This document shows positions 1-5,488 of a stretch of 5,488 nucleotides of DNA, piece after piece. The stretch is from an uncultured Lachnospiraceae bacterium (GTDB lineage: Bacteria; Bacillota; Clostridia; Lachnospirales; Lachnospiraceae). The stretch is from assembly GCA_902782715.1 (NCBI GenBank), contig CACZOG010000190.1:1-5488 (forward strand), in the 5' to 3' direction. The notes under the pieces were generated by a model. The model did no database searches and was not told the origin of the DNA. It saw nothing but the letters and a program-made list of their open reading frames with translations. Made by a program: the position numbers and the translations under genes. Within the stretch, counting starts at the first letter, position 1, and every line of letters begins with the position of its first letter.

Positions 1-50
1 CGATAAAAGGTTCTTAAAAAGAGTCAACGGATAAACTCTACTTTCCGTAG

Positions 51-575
51 GTGGCATCCCATCGTCTAAAGGAATACAATCCAGACACGGAGCTTATCTC
101 GGGAAATACGATCAAAAACGCAAACGTATCCGCCAACATGCTTCGATCGAAATTCTATGTATGTCCCGTCTGCGGGAATGTGATCCACAGCATGGGAGAA
201 GCGGCGATACAGTGCCACGGAATTCTTCTTTCGCCGCTCGAAGCGGAAACAAGCGATGAACAGCACATGATATTCACAGAGCGGATCGAAGATGAGTACT
301 ATGTCAGGATAGATCACGAGATGACCAAGTCGCATTTCATTTCTTTTATGGCAGCGGTTTCTTCGGACAACATTCAGATGTTAAAACTTTATCCCGAAGG
401 AAACGCCGAAGCGAGATTTAAGATACGAGGTGTTAAAAAGATCTTCTTTTACTGCAATCGAGACGGACTTTTCAGTCAGGATATCGTAAAAGGAATTGAT
501 GATAAAGAAAGTGAATACTATTATTCCGATGAGCGAAAAGAGCTGGAAGAGACAGCTAAGAAGCTTTTCGGATAA
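51..575 (+). CDS. Desulfoferrodoxin-like (superoxide reductase-like) domain protein, probably an XRE regulator that has lost its HTH half
   Basis: A 174-residue product that matches from memory the C-terminal half of clostridial XRE regulators carrying a desulfoferrodoxin-like domain. Residues 35-60 form a small metal-knuckle-like segment (C38-x2-C41, then C55-H56 where desulforedoxin-type sites usually have CC). Residues 70-145 resemble the superoxide reductase fold: H72, then H89-E-M-T-K-S-H95, then the Y-C135-N-R-D138-G-L motif. In superoxide reductases the iron ligands are four His and one Cys; the last His of the C-N-x-H-G motif is Asp here, so a catalytic site is unlikely. Residues around TELISGN (13-19) look like the end of an HTH domain, which should precede this part but is absent. 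The GTG start directly follows an in-frame TAG (48-50) and has no ribosome binding site; ATG138 has none either. It is therefore either a truncated remnant or a domain-only protein. The reading frame is otherwise intact. Function is unknown; redox or metal sensing is only an inference from the fold. Confidence 0.6.
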   Translation: MASHRLKEYNPDTELISGNTIKNANVSANMLRSKFYVCPVCGNVIHSMGEAAIQCHGILLSPLEAETSDEQHMIFTERIEDEYYVRIDHEMTKSHFISFMAAVSSDNIQMLKLYPEGNAEARFKIRGVKKIFFYCNRDGLFSQDIVKGIDDKESEYYYSDERKELEETAKKLFG

Positions 576-576
576 A

Positions 577-675
577 AAAATGACCGGGCGAGAGTTCACA
601 AACCAATACTAAAAGTATAAAATAATATATACAATTAGTATTAGCGGTGCGTTGAATTTCTCTTCCGGTCATTTT
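577..675. repeat. 99-nt imperfect hairpin / inverted-repeat element between the SORL-like gene and the xre-abc operon
   Basis: The outer arms are an 11-bp perfect inverted repeat, AAAATGACCGG (577-587) with CCGGTCATTTT (665-675). Pairing continues inward: GAGAGTTCA (590-598) with TGAATTTCTC (653-662) with one bulge, then AATACTAA (605-612) with TTAGTATT (635-642), then GTATA (615-619) with TATAC (628-632) around an 8-nt AT-rich loop. The element begins one base after the TAA stop of the upstream gene. It could be a MITE-like insertion, a 3' stabilising structure, or a terminator. The right arm is followed by only four T on the + strand, whereas on the minus strand the corresponding arm ends in seven T. 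No target-site duplication is clear. Confidence 0.55.
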
Positions 676-680
676 AAAAT
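652..680 (+). promoter_or_regulatory. Predicted sigma-A promoter of the xre-abc operon
   Basis: TTGAAT (652-657) and TAAAAT (675-680) are separated by exactly 17 bases, with 4/6 and 5/6 matches to the consensus. Transcription would start near 687, about 60 nt before the XRE start codon. The promoter lies in the right arm of the 99-nt hairpin, so the element appears to supply or contain the operon promoter. Assigned by eye only. Confidence 0.45.
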
Positions 681-683
681 ATA

Positions 684-710
684 ACCATGATCCGGATTGA
701 GAAACATGGT
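684..710. promoter_or_regulatory. Inverted repeat near the predicted transcription start, possible operator
   Basis: ACCATG (684-689) and CATGGT (705-710) are a perfect 6-bp inverted repeat with a 15-nt spacer, centre-to-centre 21 bp (two helical turns). Within the spacer is the 8-bp palindrome ATCCGGAT (690-697). Both overlap the predicted start site of the operon, a typical place for autoregulation by an XRE-family protein. Binding by the adjacent regulator is inference. Confidence 0.3.
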
Positions 711-746
711 AACAGAAAACCCAAAAGCTTTTAAGGAGATACGGCG

Positions 747-1811
747 ATGGAAATGAAACTCGCAGAGAACATCAAAAGATTAAGAAAAGAAAGAAAGCTC
801 ACGCAGGAACAGCTCGCGGAAGTTTTAGGAGTTACAGTCGGCGCCGTATACAAATGGGAGGCAGGCCTCTGTATGCCTGAGATCAGGCTGATAATGGAAA
901 TGGCAGACTTTTTCGACCTCTCCGTTGATTATCTTTTAGGTTATGAGATGAAGGATAACAGCGTAAAAGCGACCATCAAAAGACTGAACGAATATATCAA
1001 CAGTACTGACATAAACGGTATCGAAGAAGCGGAAAAGGCTCTAGTAAAATATCCCAATAATTTCTATGTCGTATATTTAAGCGCCCTTATTTATCACGTA
1101 AGTGCGGGTGCATATCTTGAGAAAAAGTATGCGGAACGGGCATACGAACTTTTTGAGAGAGCATTGCCTTTGATAGATCAGAATAATAACCCTGCAATAA
1201 GTGACATGACGTTATATAATCTTATGTCCCAGGCAAAAATTATTTTTGGCGATGCTGATGAAGGTGTGGAAATATTAAAGAAACACAACAAAGAGGGCAT
1301 TTATAACGATCTTATAGGTTATACGCTTGCCGTTTACTGCAGGAAATACGATGAGGCAACGCAATATCTGTCTTTTACAATGATTCAGAGTTTCAGAAAT
1401 CACACGGAAACAATATACGGATTCACTGCTGTTTATTGTTCCAAAGGAGAGTATGAAAAAGCTGAAGAAGCTTTGCTCTGGGGCATGAAATATATGGACA
1501 GCCTTAAAATAAGTGGAAAAGAATCCGTAATCGATAAGTATGTCAGTGTTTCTCTTGCTTTGCTTGCGTATGTCTATATGAAATCAGGAGATGAAAAGAA
1601 AGCTGAAACAACGTACAAAAAAGCAGTGGAGAAGGCAAAGGCTTTTGACAGGAATCCGAATTATGATGTAATGAACATCAGATTTCTCAATGAGGCAGGC
1701 AGTTTTATTCTTCATGACATGATAGGCCAGAAGGCAATTGAAAGTATAGATAAAGCTTTGGAGGTTTTCGAGGATCAGAATACTGTTTTGAAACTTAAAA
1801 GTTTCAAATGA
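747..1811 (+). CDS. XRE-family HTH transcriptional regulator with C-terminal TPR-like helical repeats
   Basis: A 354-residue cytoplasmic regulator. Residues 4-62 are a typical XRE/Cro-CI helix-turn-helix: IKRLRKERKLTQEQLAEVLGV, with the recognition-helix stretch around VGAVYKWEAG (31-40) and the family end motif LSVDYLLGYE. Residues 75-340 are all-helical and repeat-like, with TPR-type signatures such as KGEYEKAEEALLWG (233-246) and SGDEKKAETTYKKAVEKA (280-297). Such tails in Firmicute regulators commonly bind a peptide or protein ligand (RRNPP-like architecture), but no ligand can be named here. The ATG is set by AAGGAG (733-738) eight bases upstream; a second ATG at 753 is less well placed. 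The next gene, an ABC exporter, starts 12 bp after this stop, so the two are surely co-transcribed. The likely role is ligand-responsive control of the exporter and of its own promoter, which is inference from gene order. Cytoplasmic, no membrane segments. Confidence 0.88.
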   Translation: MEMKLAENIKRLRKERKLTQEQLAEVLGVTVGAVYKWEAGLCMPEIRLIMEMADFFDLSVDYLLGYEMKDNSVKATIKRLNEYINSTDINGIEEAEKALVKYPNNFYVVYLSALIYHVSAGAYLEKKYAERAYELFERALPLIDQNNNPAISDMTLYNLMSQAKIIFGDADEGVEILKKHNKEGIYNDLIGYTLAVYCRKYDEATQYLSFTMIQSFRNHTETIYGFTAVYCSKGEYEKAEEALLWGMKYMDSLKISGKESVIDKYVSVSLALLAYVYMKSGDEKKAETTYKKAVEKAKAFDRNPNYDVMNIRFLNEAGSFILHDMIGQKAIESIDKALEVFEDQNTVLKLKSFK

Positions 1812-1823
1812 TAAGGTGACAAG

Positions 1824-3539
1824 ATGAACAGGAACCCCCTCTATAAACAATTAAAATCCGAGTTATTTCGAAAAAATAAAATCCCTTTTGCGATTGCCGT
1901 ATTTGCATCCGTTTGTTCGGGAACCGTCGGGCTTGCATATTCGTGGGTATTAAAAGCCTTGATTGATACGGCATCCGGAAGCGAAGGCGCGCTGACTTTT
2001 ATAAGCGTTATAAAAATAGTAGCAGTCATACTTGCTTTAACTGTTGTTTTTTCCGTAATAGATTATCTTTCCCGTCCCGCATTTCTTAAAAGAGCAATGA
2101 CTCAGTACAAGAATTTTGCATTTGAGAAACTGACGCTTAAGAGCATCTCTTCTTTTAAGGACGAGAACACGGCAGCGTATATTTCTGCGCTGACCAACGA
2201 CGCGACGAGAATAGAAACTGACTACTTAAGACACAGTCTGAAGATGATTACGAAGGCGGTATCGTTCTTCGGAGCGCTCACTTTAATGCTTATAACTTCC
2301 CCGGTTCTGACACTGGTTGCAATAGCCGTAATGTCTCTGCCTCTTCTGGTTTCAGTCGTTACGGGTGGAAAACTTGTAAATGCCGAGAAAAACGTATCCA
2401 ACCGAAACACCGATTTTGTTACGGCGGTTAACGACTGCCTTAGAGGTTTCAAGGTAGTTAAAAGTTTCAAGGCAGAAAAAGAAGTATGCGATATTTTTGC
2501 ATCGGACAACAGGAATCTCGAAGACGGAAAATTTAAAAGAGAAAAGTTTAAAACCATCATCGGATCCCTCGGCGGTATCGCAGGCGCACTGGCTCAGTTC
2601 GGCGTATTTGTATTCGGTACTCTCATGTGCCTTAAGGGCTGGGGCCTGACACCCGGCGTAGTCATAATGTTTGTCAATCTCATGAATTTTTTAATCTATC
2701 CCGTATCTGAACTTCCGGCAATTCTGGCAAGCAGAAAGGCAGCGCTTGCTTTGATTGAAAAGATGGCGAATGCCCTCGAAATGAATGTCGAAAGCAACGA
2801 GGGAGAAGAAATAGCTTCGCTAAAAGATTCAATCCGCCTTGAAAATGTTTCCTTCGGATATGATGAAGAAAAAGAAGTTTTACACGATATAAATGCTGAA
2901 TTTGAAGCGGGCAAGGCATATGCAATTGTCGGCGGAAGCGGCAGTGGCAAATCGACGCTTTTAAATCTTTTAATGAATTCTTCGAGAGACTATAAGGGCA
3001 GCATTCTTTATGATAACGCTGAAATGAAAGATATTTCTTCGGAGTCTTTATACGATGAGGTTTCCATGATTCAGCAGGACGTATTTGTGTTCAACTCATC
3101 GGTTAAGAACAACGTGACGATGTTTAAAGATTTCTCGAAAGAAGAAATCGACGAGGCGATATACCGCGCCCGACTCGACGGGTTCATAAAAGAAAAAGGC
3201 GAAGATTACCTCTGCGGAGAAAACGGCAAAGATTTATCCGGCGGTGAGAAACAGAGAATCTCCATCGCCAGAAGTCTCCTTAAAAAATCCAAGGTTTTGC
3301 TTGCGGACGAAGCCACATCTTCGCTCGATGCCAACACGGCATTTCAGGTCACTGACGACATCCTGAACCTGAGCGGAATCCTGCGTATCGTAATTACACA
3401 CTCTTTGGACGAAATCCTCCTCCGCCGTTACGACGAAATCCTCGTTCTGAAGGACGGCAGGATTGAAGAGAAAGGCAGATTCGAAGACCTGATATCGAAG
3501 AAAGGATACTTCTACGCATTGTATACTGTGGCGCATTAA
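1824..3539 (+). CDS. ABC exporter half-transporter (fused transmembrane and ATP-binding domains)
   Basis: A complete 571-residue half-transporter that would work as a dimer in the cytoplasmic membrane. Six hydrophobic spans are visible near residues 21-47, 58-82, 143-160, 161-180, 246-270 and 277-297 (type IV exporter fold). The nucleotide-binding domain follows: A-loop Y346, Walker A GGSGSGKST (370-378), Q-loop at Q417/Q418, ABC signature LSGGEKQR (471-478), Walker B VLLADE (491-496), D-loop SSLD (499-502) and H-loop H526. All catalytic residues are present, so it should hydrolyse ATP. There is no N-terminal C39 peptidase domain, so it is not a leader-peptide-cleaving bacteriocin exporter. 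The substrate cannot be read from the sequence; drugs, peptides or lipids are all possible. The start has AAGGTG (1813-1818) five bases upstream and lies 12 bp after the XRE gene, indicating operon control by that regulator. No dedicated terminator follows; the first strong one is the attenuator at 3709-3738. Confidence 0.9.
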   Translation: MNRNPLYKQLKSELFRKNKIPFAIAVFASVCSGTVGLAYSWVLKALIDTASGSEGALTFISVIKIVAVILALTVVFSVIDYLSRPAFLKRAMTQYKNFAFEKLTLKSISSFKDENTAAYISALTNDATRIETDYLRHSLKMITKAVSFFGALTLMLITSPVLTLVAIAVMSLPLLVSVVTGGKLVNAEKNVSNRNTDFVTAVNDCLRGFKVVKSFKAEKEVCDIFASDNRNLEDGKFKREKFKTIIGSLGGIAGALAQFGVFVFGTLMCLKGWGLTPGVVIMFVNLMNFLIYPVSELPAILASRKAALALIEKMANALEMNVESNEGEEIASLKDSIRLENVSFGYDEEKEVLHDINAEFEAGKAYAIVGGSGSGKSTLLNLLMNSSRDYKGSILYDNAEMKDISSESLYDEVSMIQQDVFVFNSSVKNNVTMFKDFSKEEIDEAIYRARLDGFIKEKGEDYLCGENGKDLSGGEKQRISIARSLLKKSKVLLADEATSSLDANTAFQVTDDILNLSGILRIVITHSLDEILLRRYDEILVLKDGRIEEKGRFEDLISKKGYFYALYTVAH

Positions 3540-3547
3540 ATTTGCGA

Positions 3548-3576
3548 TTGACTGATAAATAAACATTTGTTAGAAT
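3548..3576 (+). promoter_or_regulatory. Strong predicted sigma-A promoter for the leader/GNAT-RsgA transcript
   Basis: TTGACT (3548-3553) and TAGAAT (3571-3576) are separated by 17 bases. Each box matches the consensus at 5/6, and the -10 box is preceded by TGT, giving an extended -10. Transcription would begin near 3583, leaving about 34 nt before the leader ORF. The promoter lies immediately after the ABC gene stop and gives the downstream unit its own transcript. Confidence 0.7.
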
Positions 3577-3597
3577 ACACATGATGATAAATTCTAA
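3570..3597. promoter_or_regulatory. Inverted repeat overlapping the -10 box
   Basis: TTAGAAT (3570-3576) and ATTCTAA (3591-3597) form a perfect 7-bp inverted repeat with a 14-nt spacer, centres 21 bp apart. The left half coincides with the -10 box. It could be an operator for a dimeric repressor, but AT-rich 7-mers can pair by chance. Confidence 0.25.
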
Positions 3598-3616
3598 AGA
3601 AAGAGAGGTTAAATAC

Positions 3617-3682
3617 ATGCGTTTGGTAAAAATGGATATTGTAAGTAAATATTGTATGATGACCTCGGTTAATAATATCTGA
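3617..3682 (+). CDS. 21-residue leader peptide of a predicted translation-coupled attenuator
   Basis: A short ORF of 21 codons beginning MRLVKMDIV and ending CMMTSVNNI, stop TGA at 3680-3682. It has a good ribosome binding site, GAGAGG (3603-3608), eight bases before the ATG, and sits just behind a near-consensus promoter. Its codons 16-19 (ACC TCG GTT AAT) contain the 5' strand of a helix that competes with the downstream terminator, so its translation should decide which structure forms. There is no run of a single amino-acid codon as in amino-acid biosynthesis leaders. A drug- or ribosome-stall-sensing leader therefore fits better than an aminoacyl-tRNA sensor. I do not recognise the peptide as a named leader. 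The peptide itself may have no other role. Confidence 0.6.
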   Translation: MRLVKMDIVSKYCMMTSVNNI

Positions 3683-3738
3683 TTTCGGATATTTTGAATA
3701 TGCTTTATAACCGTGGCATTAACTGTCGCGGTTTTTTT
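3663..3738 (+). promoter_or_regulatory. Transcription attenuator: mutually exclusive antiterminator and terminator
   Basis: Antiterminator: CGGTTA (3666-3671) pairs with TAACCG (3708-3713), extended by CC (3663-3664) with GG (3715-3716) across one T-T mismatch. It encloses a hairpin of AATATCTG (3674-3681) with CGGATATT (3686-3693), an 8-bp stem (one T-G wobble) with a 4-nt loop. The 3' strand of the antiterminator is the 5' arm of the terminator at 3709-3733, so both cannot form at once. The antiterminator 5' strand lies inside the last codons of the leader ORF. A ribosome reaching the TGA at 3680 would cover it and favour termination. A ribosome stalled early would leave it free and favour read-through into the GNAT-RsgA gene. 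The pairing is read directly; the regulatory logic is inferred from known leader-peptide attenuators. Confidence 0.6.
3709..3738 (+). terminator. Strong Rho-independent terminator (attenuator hairpin)
   Basis: A 10-bp uninterrupted stem, AACCGTGGCA (3709-3718) with TGTCGCGGTT (3724-3733), includes two G-U pairs and a 5-nt loop TTAAC. It is followed by a T-rich tract; seven consecutive T run from 3732 to 3738, the first two belonging to the stem. It can stop both the leader transcript and any read-through from the ABC gene. It lies about 185 nt before the next start codon, inside the 5' leader of that gene. Confidence 0.85.
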
Positions 3739-3803
3739 ATTCTTATTTCAGGCAGATTCTGTCGAAGGTCTCCATACAATATAATTCAATAATTTGGCAT
3801 GAG

Positions 3804-3827
3804 ATCGCTTACAGAAACTTAAGCGAT
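3804..3827 (+). other. 8-bp hairpin in the 5' leader of the GNAT-RsgA gene
   Basis: ATCGCTTA (3804-3811) and TAAGCGAT (3820-3827) pair perfectly around an 8-nt loop. No T-tract follows directly, so it is not a terminator. It may be a structural element of the leader RNA or an operator-like palindrome. The 65 bases between the terminator and this hairpin (3739-3803) show nothing else I can identify. Confidence 0.35.
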
Positions 3828-3867
3828 GACAATATTTTAAACAGTTAACATGAAATATATGATTGTG

Positions 3868-3900
3868 CCGTTGCGGGTGCAGTTTGCGTTCCTGCAACGG
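3868..3900 (+). other. GC-rich hairpin just upstream of the GNAT-RsgA ribosome binding site
   Basis: CCGTTGCGGG (3868-3877) pairs with CCTGCAACGG (3891-3900) over 10 bp with one G-U pair. A small GCA/TGC inner stem (3879-3881 with 3885-3887) extends it. It is followed by ATTTAAAAAGG, not a T-run, so it is not an intrinsic terminator. It ends seven bases before the AAGGAG of the gene, a position suited to modulating translation initiation or mRNA stability. No known riboswitch class was recognised. Confidence 0.45.
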
Positions 3901-3922
3901 ATTTAAAAAGGAGACTAAGACA

Positions 3923-5488
3923 TTGAATAATATAATTTTAAGAAAAGAAACCAAAGAAGATTTTTACAATACCGAACATATGACATTGAGGTCATTCTGG
4001 AACATTCACGATCCGGGATGCAACGAGCATCTGCTTGTTCACAAATTAAGAGAAAGCGAAGATTATCTTCCCGAGTTAAGCAGGGTTGCGGAAATGGACG
4101 GAAGGATCGTTGGTGCGATCTTTTATTCGAAAGCAAAGGTTGTTGACGGCGATACGGAACATGAAGTTTTAACATTCGGGCCTCTTGCGGTTGAGCCGAC
4201 CTGTTTTAATATGGGAATCGGTTCGATGCTCTTAAAAGAAACGCTGGCACTTGCCAAAGATGCGGGATATAAGGGGATCGTCATCTGCGGCGAACCCGAT
4301 TATTATCCGAAGCACGGATTTAAGACCTGCGATAATTTCGGCATCGTTCATCCTGCATTCGGCAATTCTGACGCATTTATGGCATATCCGTTAAATGATG
4401 GGTTTGAAGACATTCACGGATTATTCTATGAGGCCCCGGTGTTTGAAACCTGCGAGGATGAGGCGGAAGTAGAAGAGTTTACGAAGAACTTTCCGTATTA
4501 CAAACCGCTTAAACTATCATGCCAGTGGCTTCATGTGGAGAGACTCGGGCGGATCTGCGAAGTGCAGAAAAACTGCTTTAAGATCCGTTTCTTCGAGCAG
4601 GAATTACCCGCCAAACTTAAGGGGAATTTCTATGAAGAGGATTCTGAAAAATGGCCTGTTGTGGGCGATTATGTAACATTTCTCTATAACCCTTACGGGG
4701 AATGCACGATTCTTTCCGTATGCGAAAGAACGAGTTTTCTTCAAAGACCTGACCAGTCTAAAACAGGCGTTATGCAGCACATGGTCGCTAATGCGGATTA
4801 CACTTTTATAGTTACTTCGCTAAACGATGATTACTCTTTTAACAGGATAGCAAGATACGCAAGCGTGGCACTGCAGGGCAATTCGATACCCGTTGCGATA
4901 CTCACCAAATCTGATCTTTGCAGCAATGTCGGAAGATATGTAAGAGAGGTCGAATCGATCTCGGATAACATGAGAGTCCATGCGGTTTCGGCACTTCTTG
5001 ATATCGGACTCGATGAGCTGGAAGAATATTTTACACCCGGAACGACCATATGTTTAATGGGTTCCTCGGGTGCCGGCAAATCGACACTCATCAACTCCAT
5101 AGTGGGCGAAGAAGTGATGAAAACTTCCGAGATAAGAGAGGACGATTCCAAGGGCAGACATACCACGACTCACAGGCAGCTTATTGAAGTTAAAGAAGGT
5201 GTTTTCATCATCGACACTCCGGGCATGCGCGAGATCGGAATGGCAAATACCGAGGACGGGATCGACAATACATTTTCTGATATCGTTGAGTTAGAGAGCA
5301 GATGCAAATTCAGCAACTGCCGTCACGACACCGAGCCCGGCTGCGCAATAAAAGCGGCGATTGAAAGCGGAGAATTATCACGTGAGAGATACGAACTCTA
5401 TGTAAATCTCGGCGCGGAAAATACCCGTAATTATGCCATGAAAAAAGAGATCTCAAGATGGGCTAAAGAGATGAAAAAGTTTAAAGAC
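3923..5488 (+). CDS. GNAT acetyltransferase - RsgA-type ribosome-dependent GTPase fusion (3' end cut by window)
   Basis: An open frame of 522 codons running off the window end; from the family ending, few codons are probably missing. The TTG start is favoured because AAGGAG (3908-3913) lies nine bases upstream and the early LRKETKEDF segment is typical of YhbS-like GNATs; the next ATG is at 3980. Residues 1-190 are a GNAT domain, with an acetyl-CoA loop at NMGIGSMLL (96-104) and a YYPKHGFK segment (127-134). Residues 200-522 are RsgA: an OB-fold region to about 275, then circularly permuted GTPase motifs in the order G4 TKSD (328-331), G5 SA (356-357), G1 GSSGAGKST (380-388), G2 HTTTH (413-417) and G3 DTPG (431-434). 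A zinc site follows, C461-x4-C466-x-H468-x5-C474. RsgA proteins hydrolyse GTP on the 30S subunit and act in its maturation. All motifs are intact. The acetyl acceptor is unknown. It resembles the second RsgA subfamily of Firmicutes (TKxD rather than NKxD), so a housekeeping copy may exist elsewhere. Confidence 0.88.
   Translation, partial: MNNIILRKETKEDFYNTEHMTLRSFWNIHDPGCNEHLLVHKLRESEDYLPELSRVAEMDGRIVGAIFYSKAKVVDGDTEHEVLTFGPLAVEPTCFNMGIGSMLLKETLALAKDAGYKGIVICGEPDYYPKHGFKTCDNFGIVHPAFGNSDAFMAYPLNDGFEDIHGLFYEAPVFETCEDEAEVEEFTKNFPYYKPLKLSCQWLHVERLGRICEVQKNCFKIRFFEQELPAKLKGNFYEEDSEKWPVVGDYVTFLYNPYGECTILSVCERTSFLQRPDQSKTGVMQHMVANADYTFIVTSLNDDYSFNRIARYASVALQGNSIPVAILTKSDLCSNVGRYVREVESISDNMRVHAVSALLDIGLDELEEYFTPGTTICLMGSSGAGKSTLINSIVGEEVMKTSEIREDDSKGRHTTTHRQLIEVKEGVFIIDTPGMREIGMANTEDGIDNTFSDIVELESRCKFSNCRHDTEPGCAIKAAIESGELSRERYELYVNLGAENTRNYAMKKEISRWAKEMKKFKD

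Noticed and set aside
2..34. Open frame ending in TAA at 32-34 that could be the C-terminal tail of an upstream gene (DKRFLKRVNG)
   Set aside because: Only ten codons are visible and they show no recognisable family, so it cannot be supported as a gene end.
1..69. A single frameshift that would restore the missing HTH domain in front of the 51-575 gene
   Set aside because: Stops occur in all three frames (4-6 and 67-69; 32-34; 15-17 and 48-50) and no HTH-like residues are encoded in any of them, so one indel is not enough.
2222..2560. 112-residue minus-strand open frame
   Set aside because: It is antisense to the transmembrane region of the ABC exporter, with no ribosome binding site or recognisable domain.
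3868..3910. GC-rich hairpin as a second intrinsic terminator
   Set aside because: It is followed by ATTTAAAAAGG rather than a run of T on the + strand, and the minus strand has no gene needing it.
3739..3922. Known riboswitch or T-box in the leader
   Set aside because: No T-box motif or recognisable conserved core of a known riboswitch class could be seen by eye; only simple hairpins are present.
3748..3954. 68-residue minus-strand open frame in the leader region
   Set aside because: No ribosome binding site is seen, it overlaps the hairpins and the start of the GNAT-RsgA gene, and its composition matches no family.
4831..5166. 111-residue minus-strand open frame
   Set aside because: It lies opposite the conserved GTPase core of the GNAT-RsgA gene and is an antisense shadow of it.
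1..5488. CRISPR array, tRNA, rRNA or insertion-sequence transposase
   Set aside because: No regularly spaced direct repeats, no cloverleaf and no transposase-like protein were found on either strand.

Overview
The window looks like a chromosomal accessory stretch from a low-to-moderate-GC Firmicute, most likely a clostridial gut or rumen bacterium of the Lachnospiraceae type. That placement is inferred from three things: strong AAGGAG-type ribosome binding sites, the protein families present (XRE regulators with helical-repeat tails, a desulfoferrodoxin-like regulator tail, a type IV ABC half-transporter), and the style of the RsgA paralogue. All real genes lie on the + strand.

Region by region: (1) Positions 51-575 hold a desulfoferrodoxin/superoxide-reductase-like domain protein. 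It resembles the C-terminal half of XRE-type regulators but has lost its DNA-binding half and one metal ligand. (2) Positions 577-675 form a nearly continuous 99-nt imperfect hairpin whose right arm contains a good sigma-A-type promoter. (3) Positions 747-1811 and 1824-3539 form a tight two-gene operon: an XRE-HTH regulator with a TPR-like tail, then a complete ABC exporter half-transporter. (4) Positions 3540-3922 form a gene-free regulatory stretch. It has a near-consensus promoter, a 21-codon leader ORF with its own ribosome binding site, a strong intrinsic terminator, a competing antiterminator helix and two further hairpins. (5) From 3923 to the window end runs a TTG-started gene encoding a GNAT acetyltransferase domain fused to a complete RsgA-type circularly permuted GTPase. 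Only its last few codons appear to be missing.

The most interesting unit is region 4 plus 5. The leader ORF, antiterminator and terminator are arranged as in translation-coupled attenuators that sense stalled ribosomes, and the gene behind them encodes a ribosome-associated GTPase joined to an acetyltransferase. The inference is that impaired translation raises production of a ribosome-directed bifunctional protein. The XRE/ABC pair looks like a separate, self-regulated efflux module of unknown substrate.
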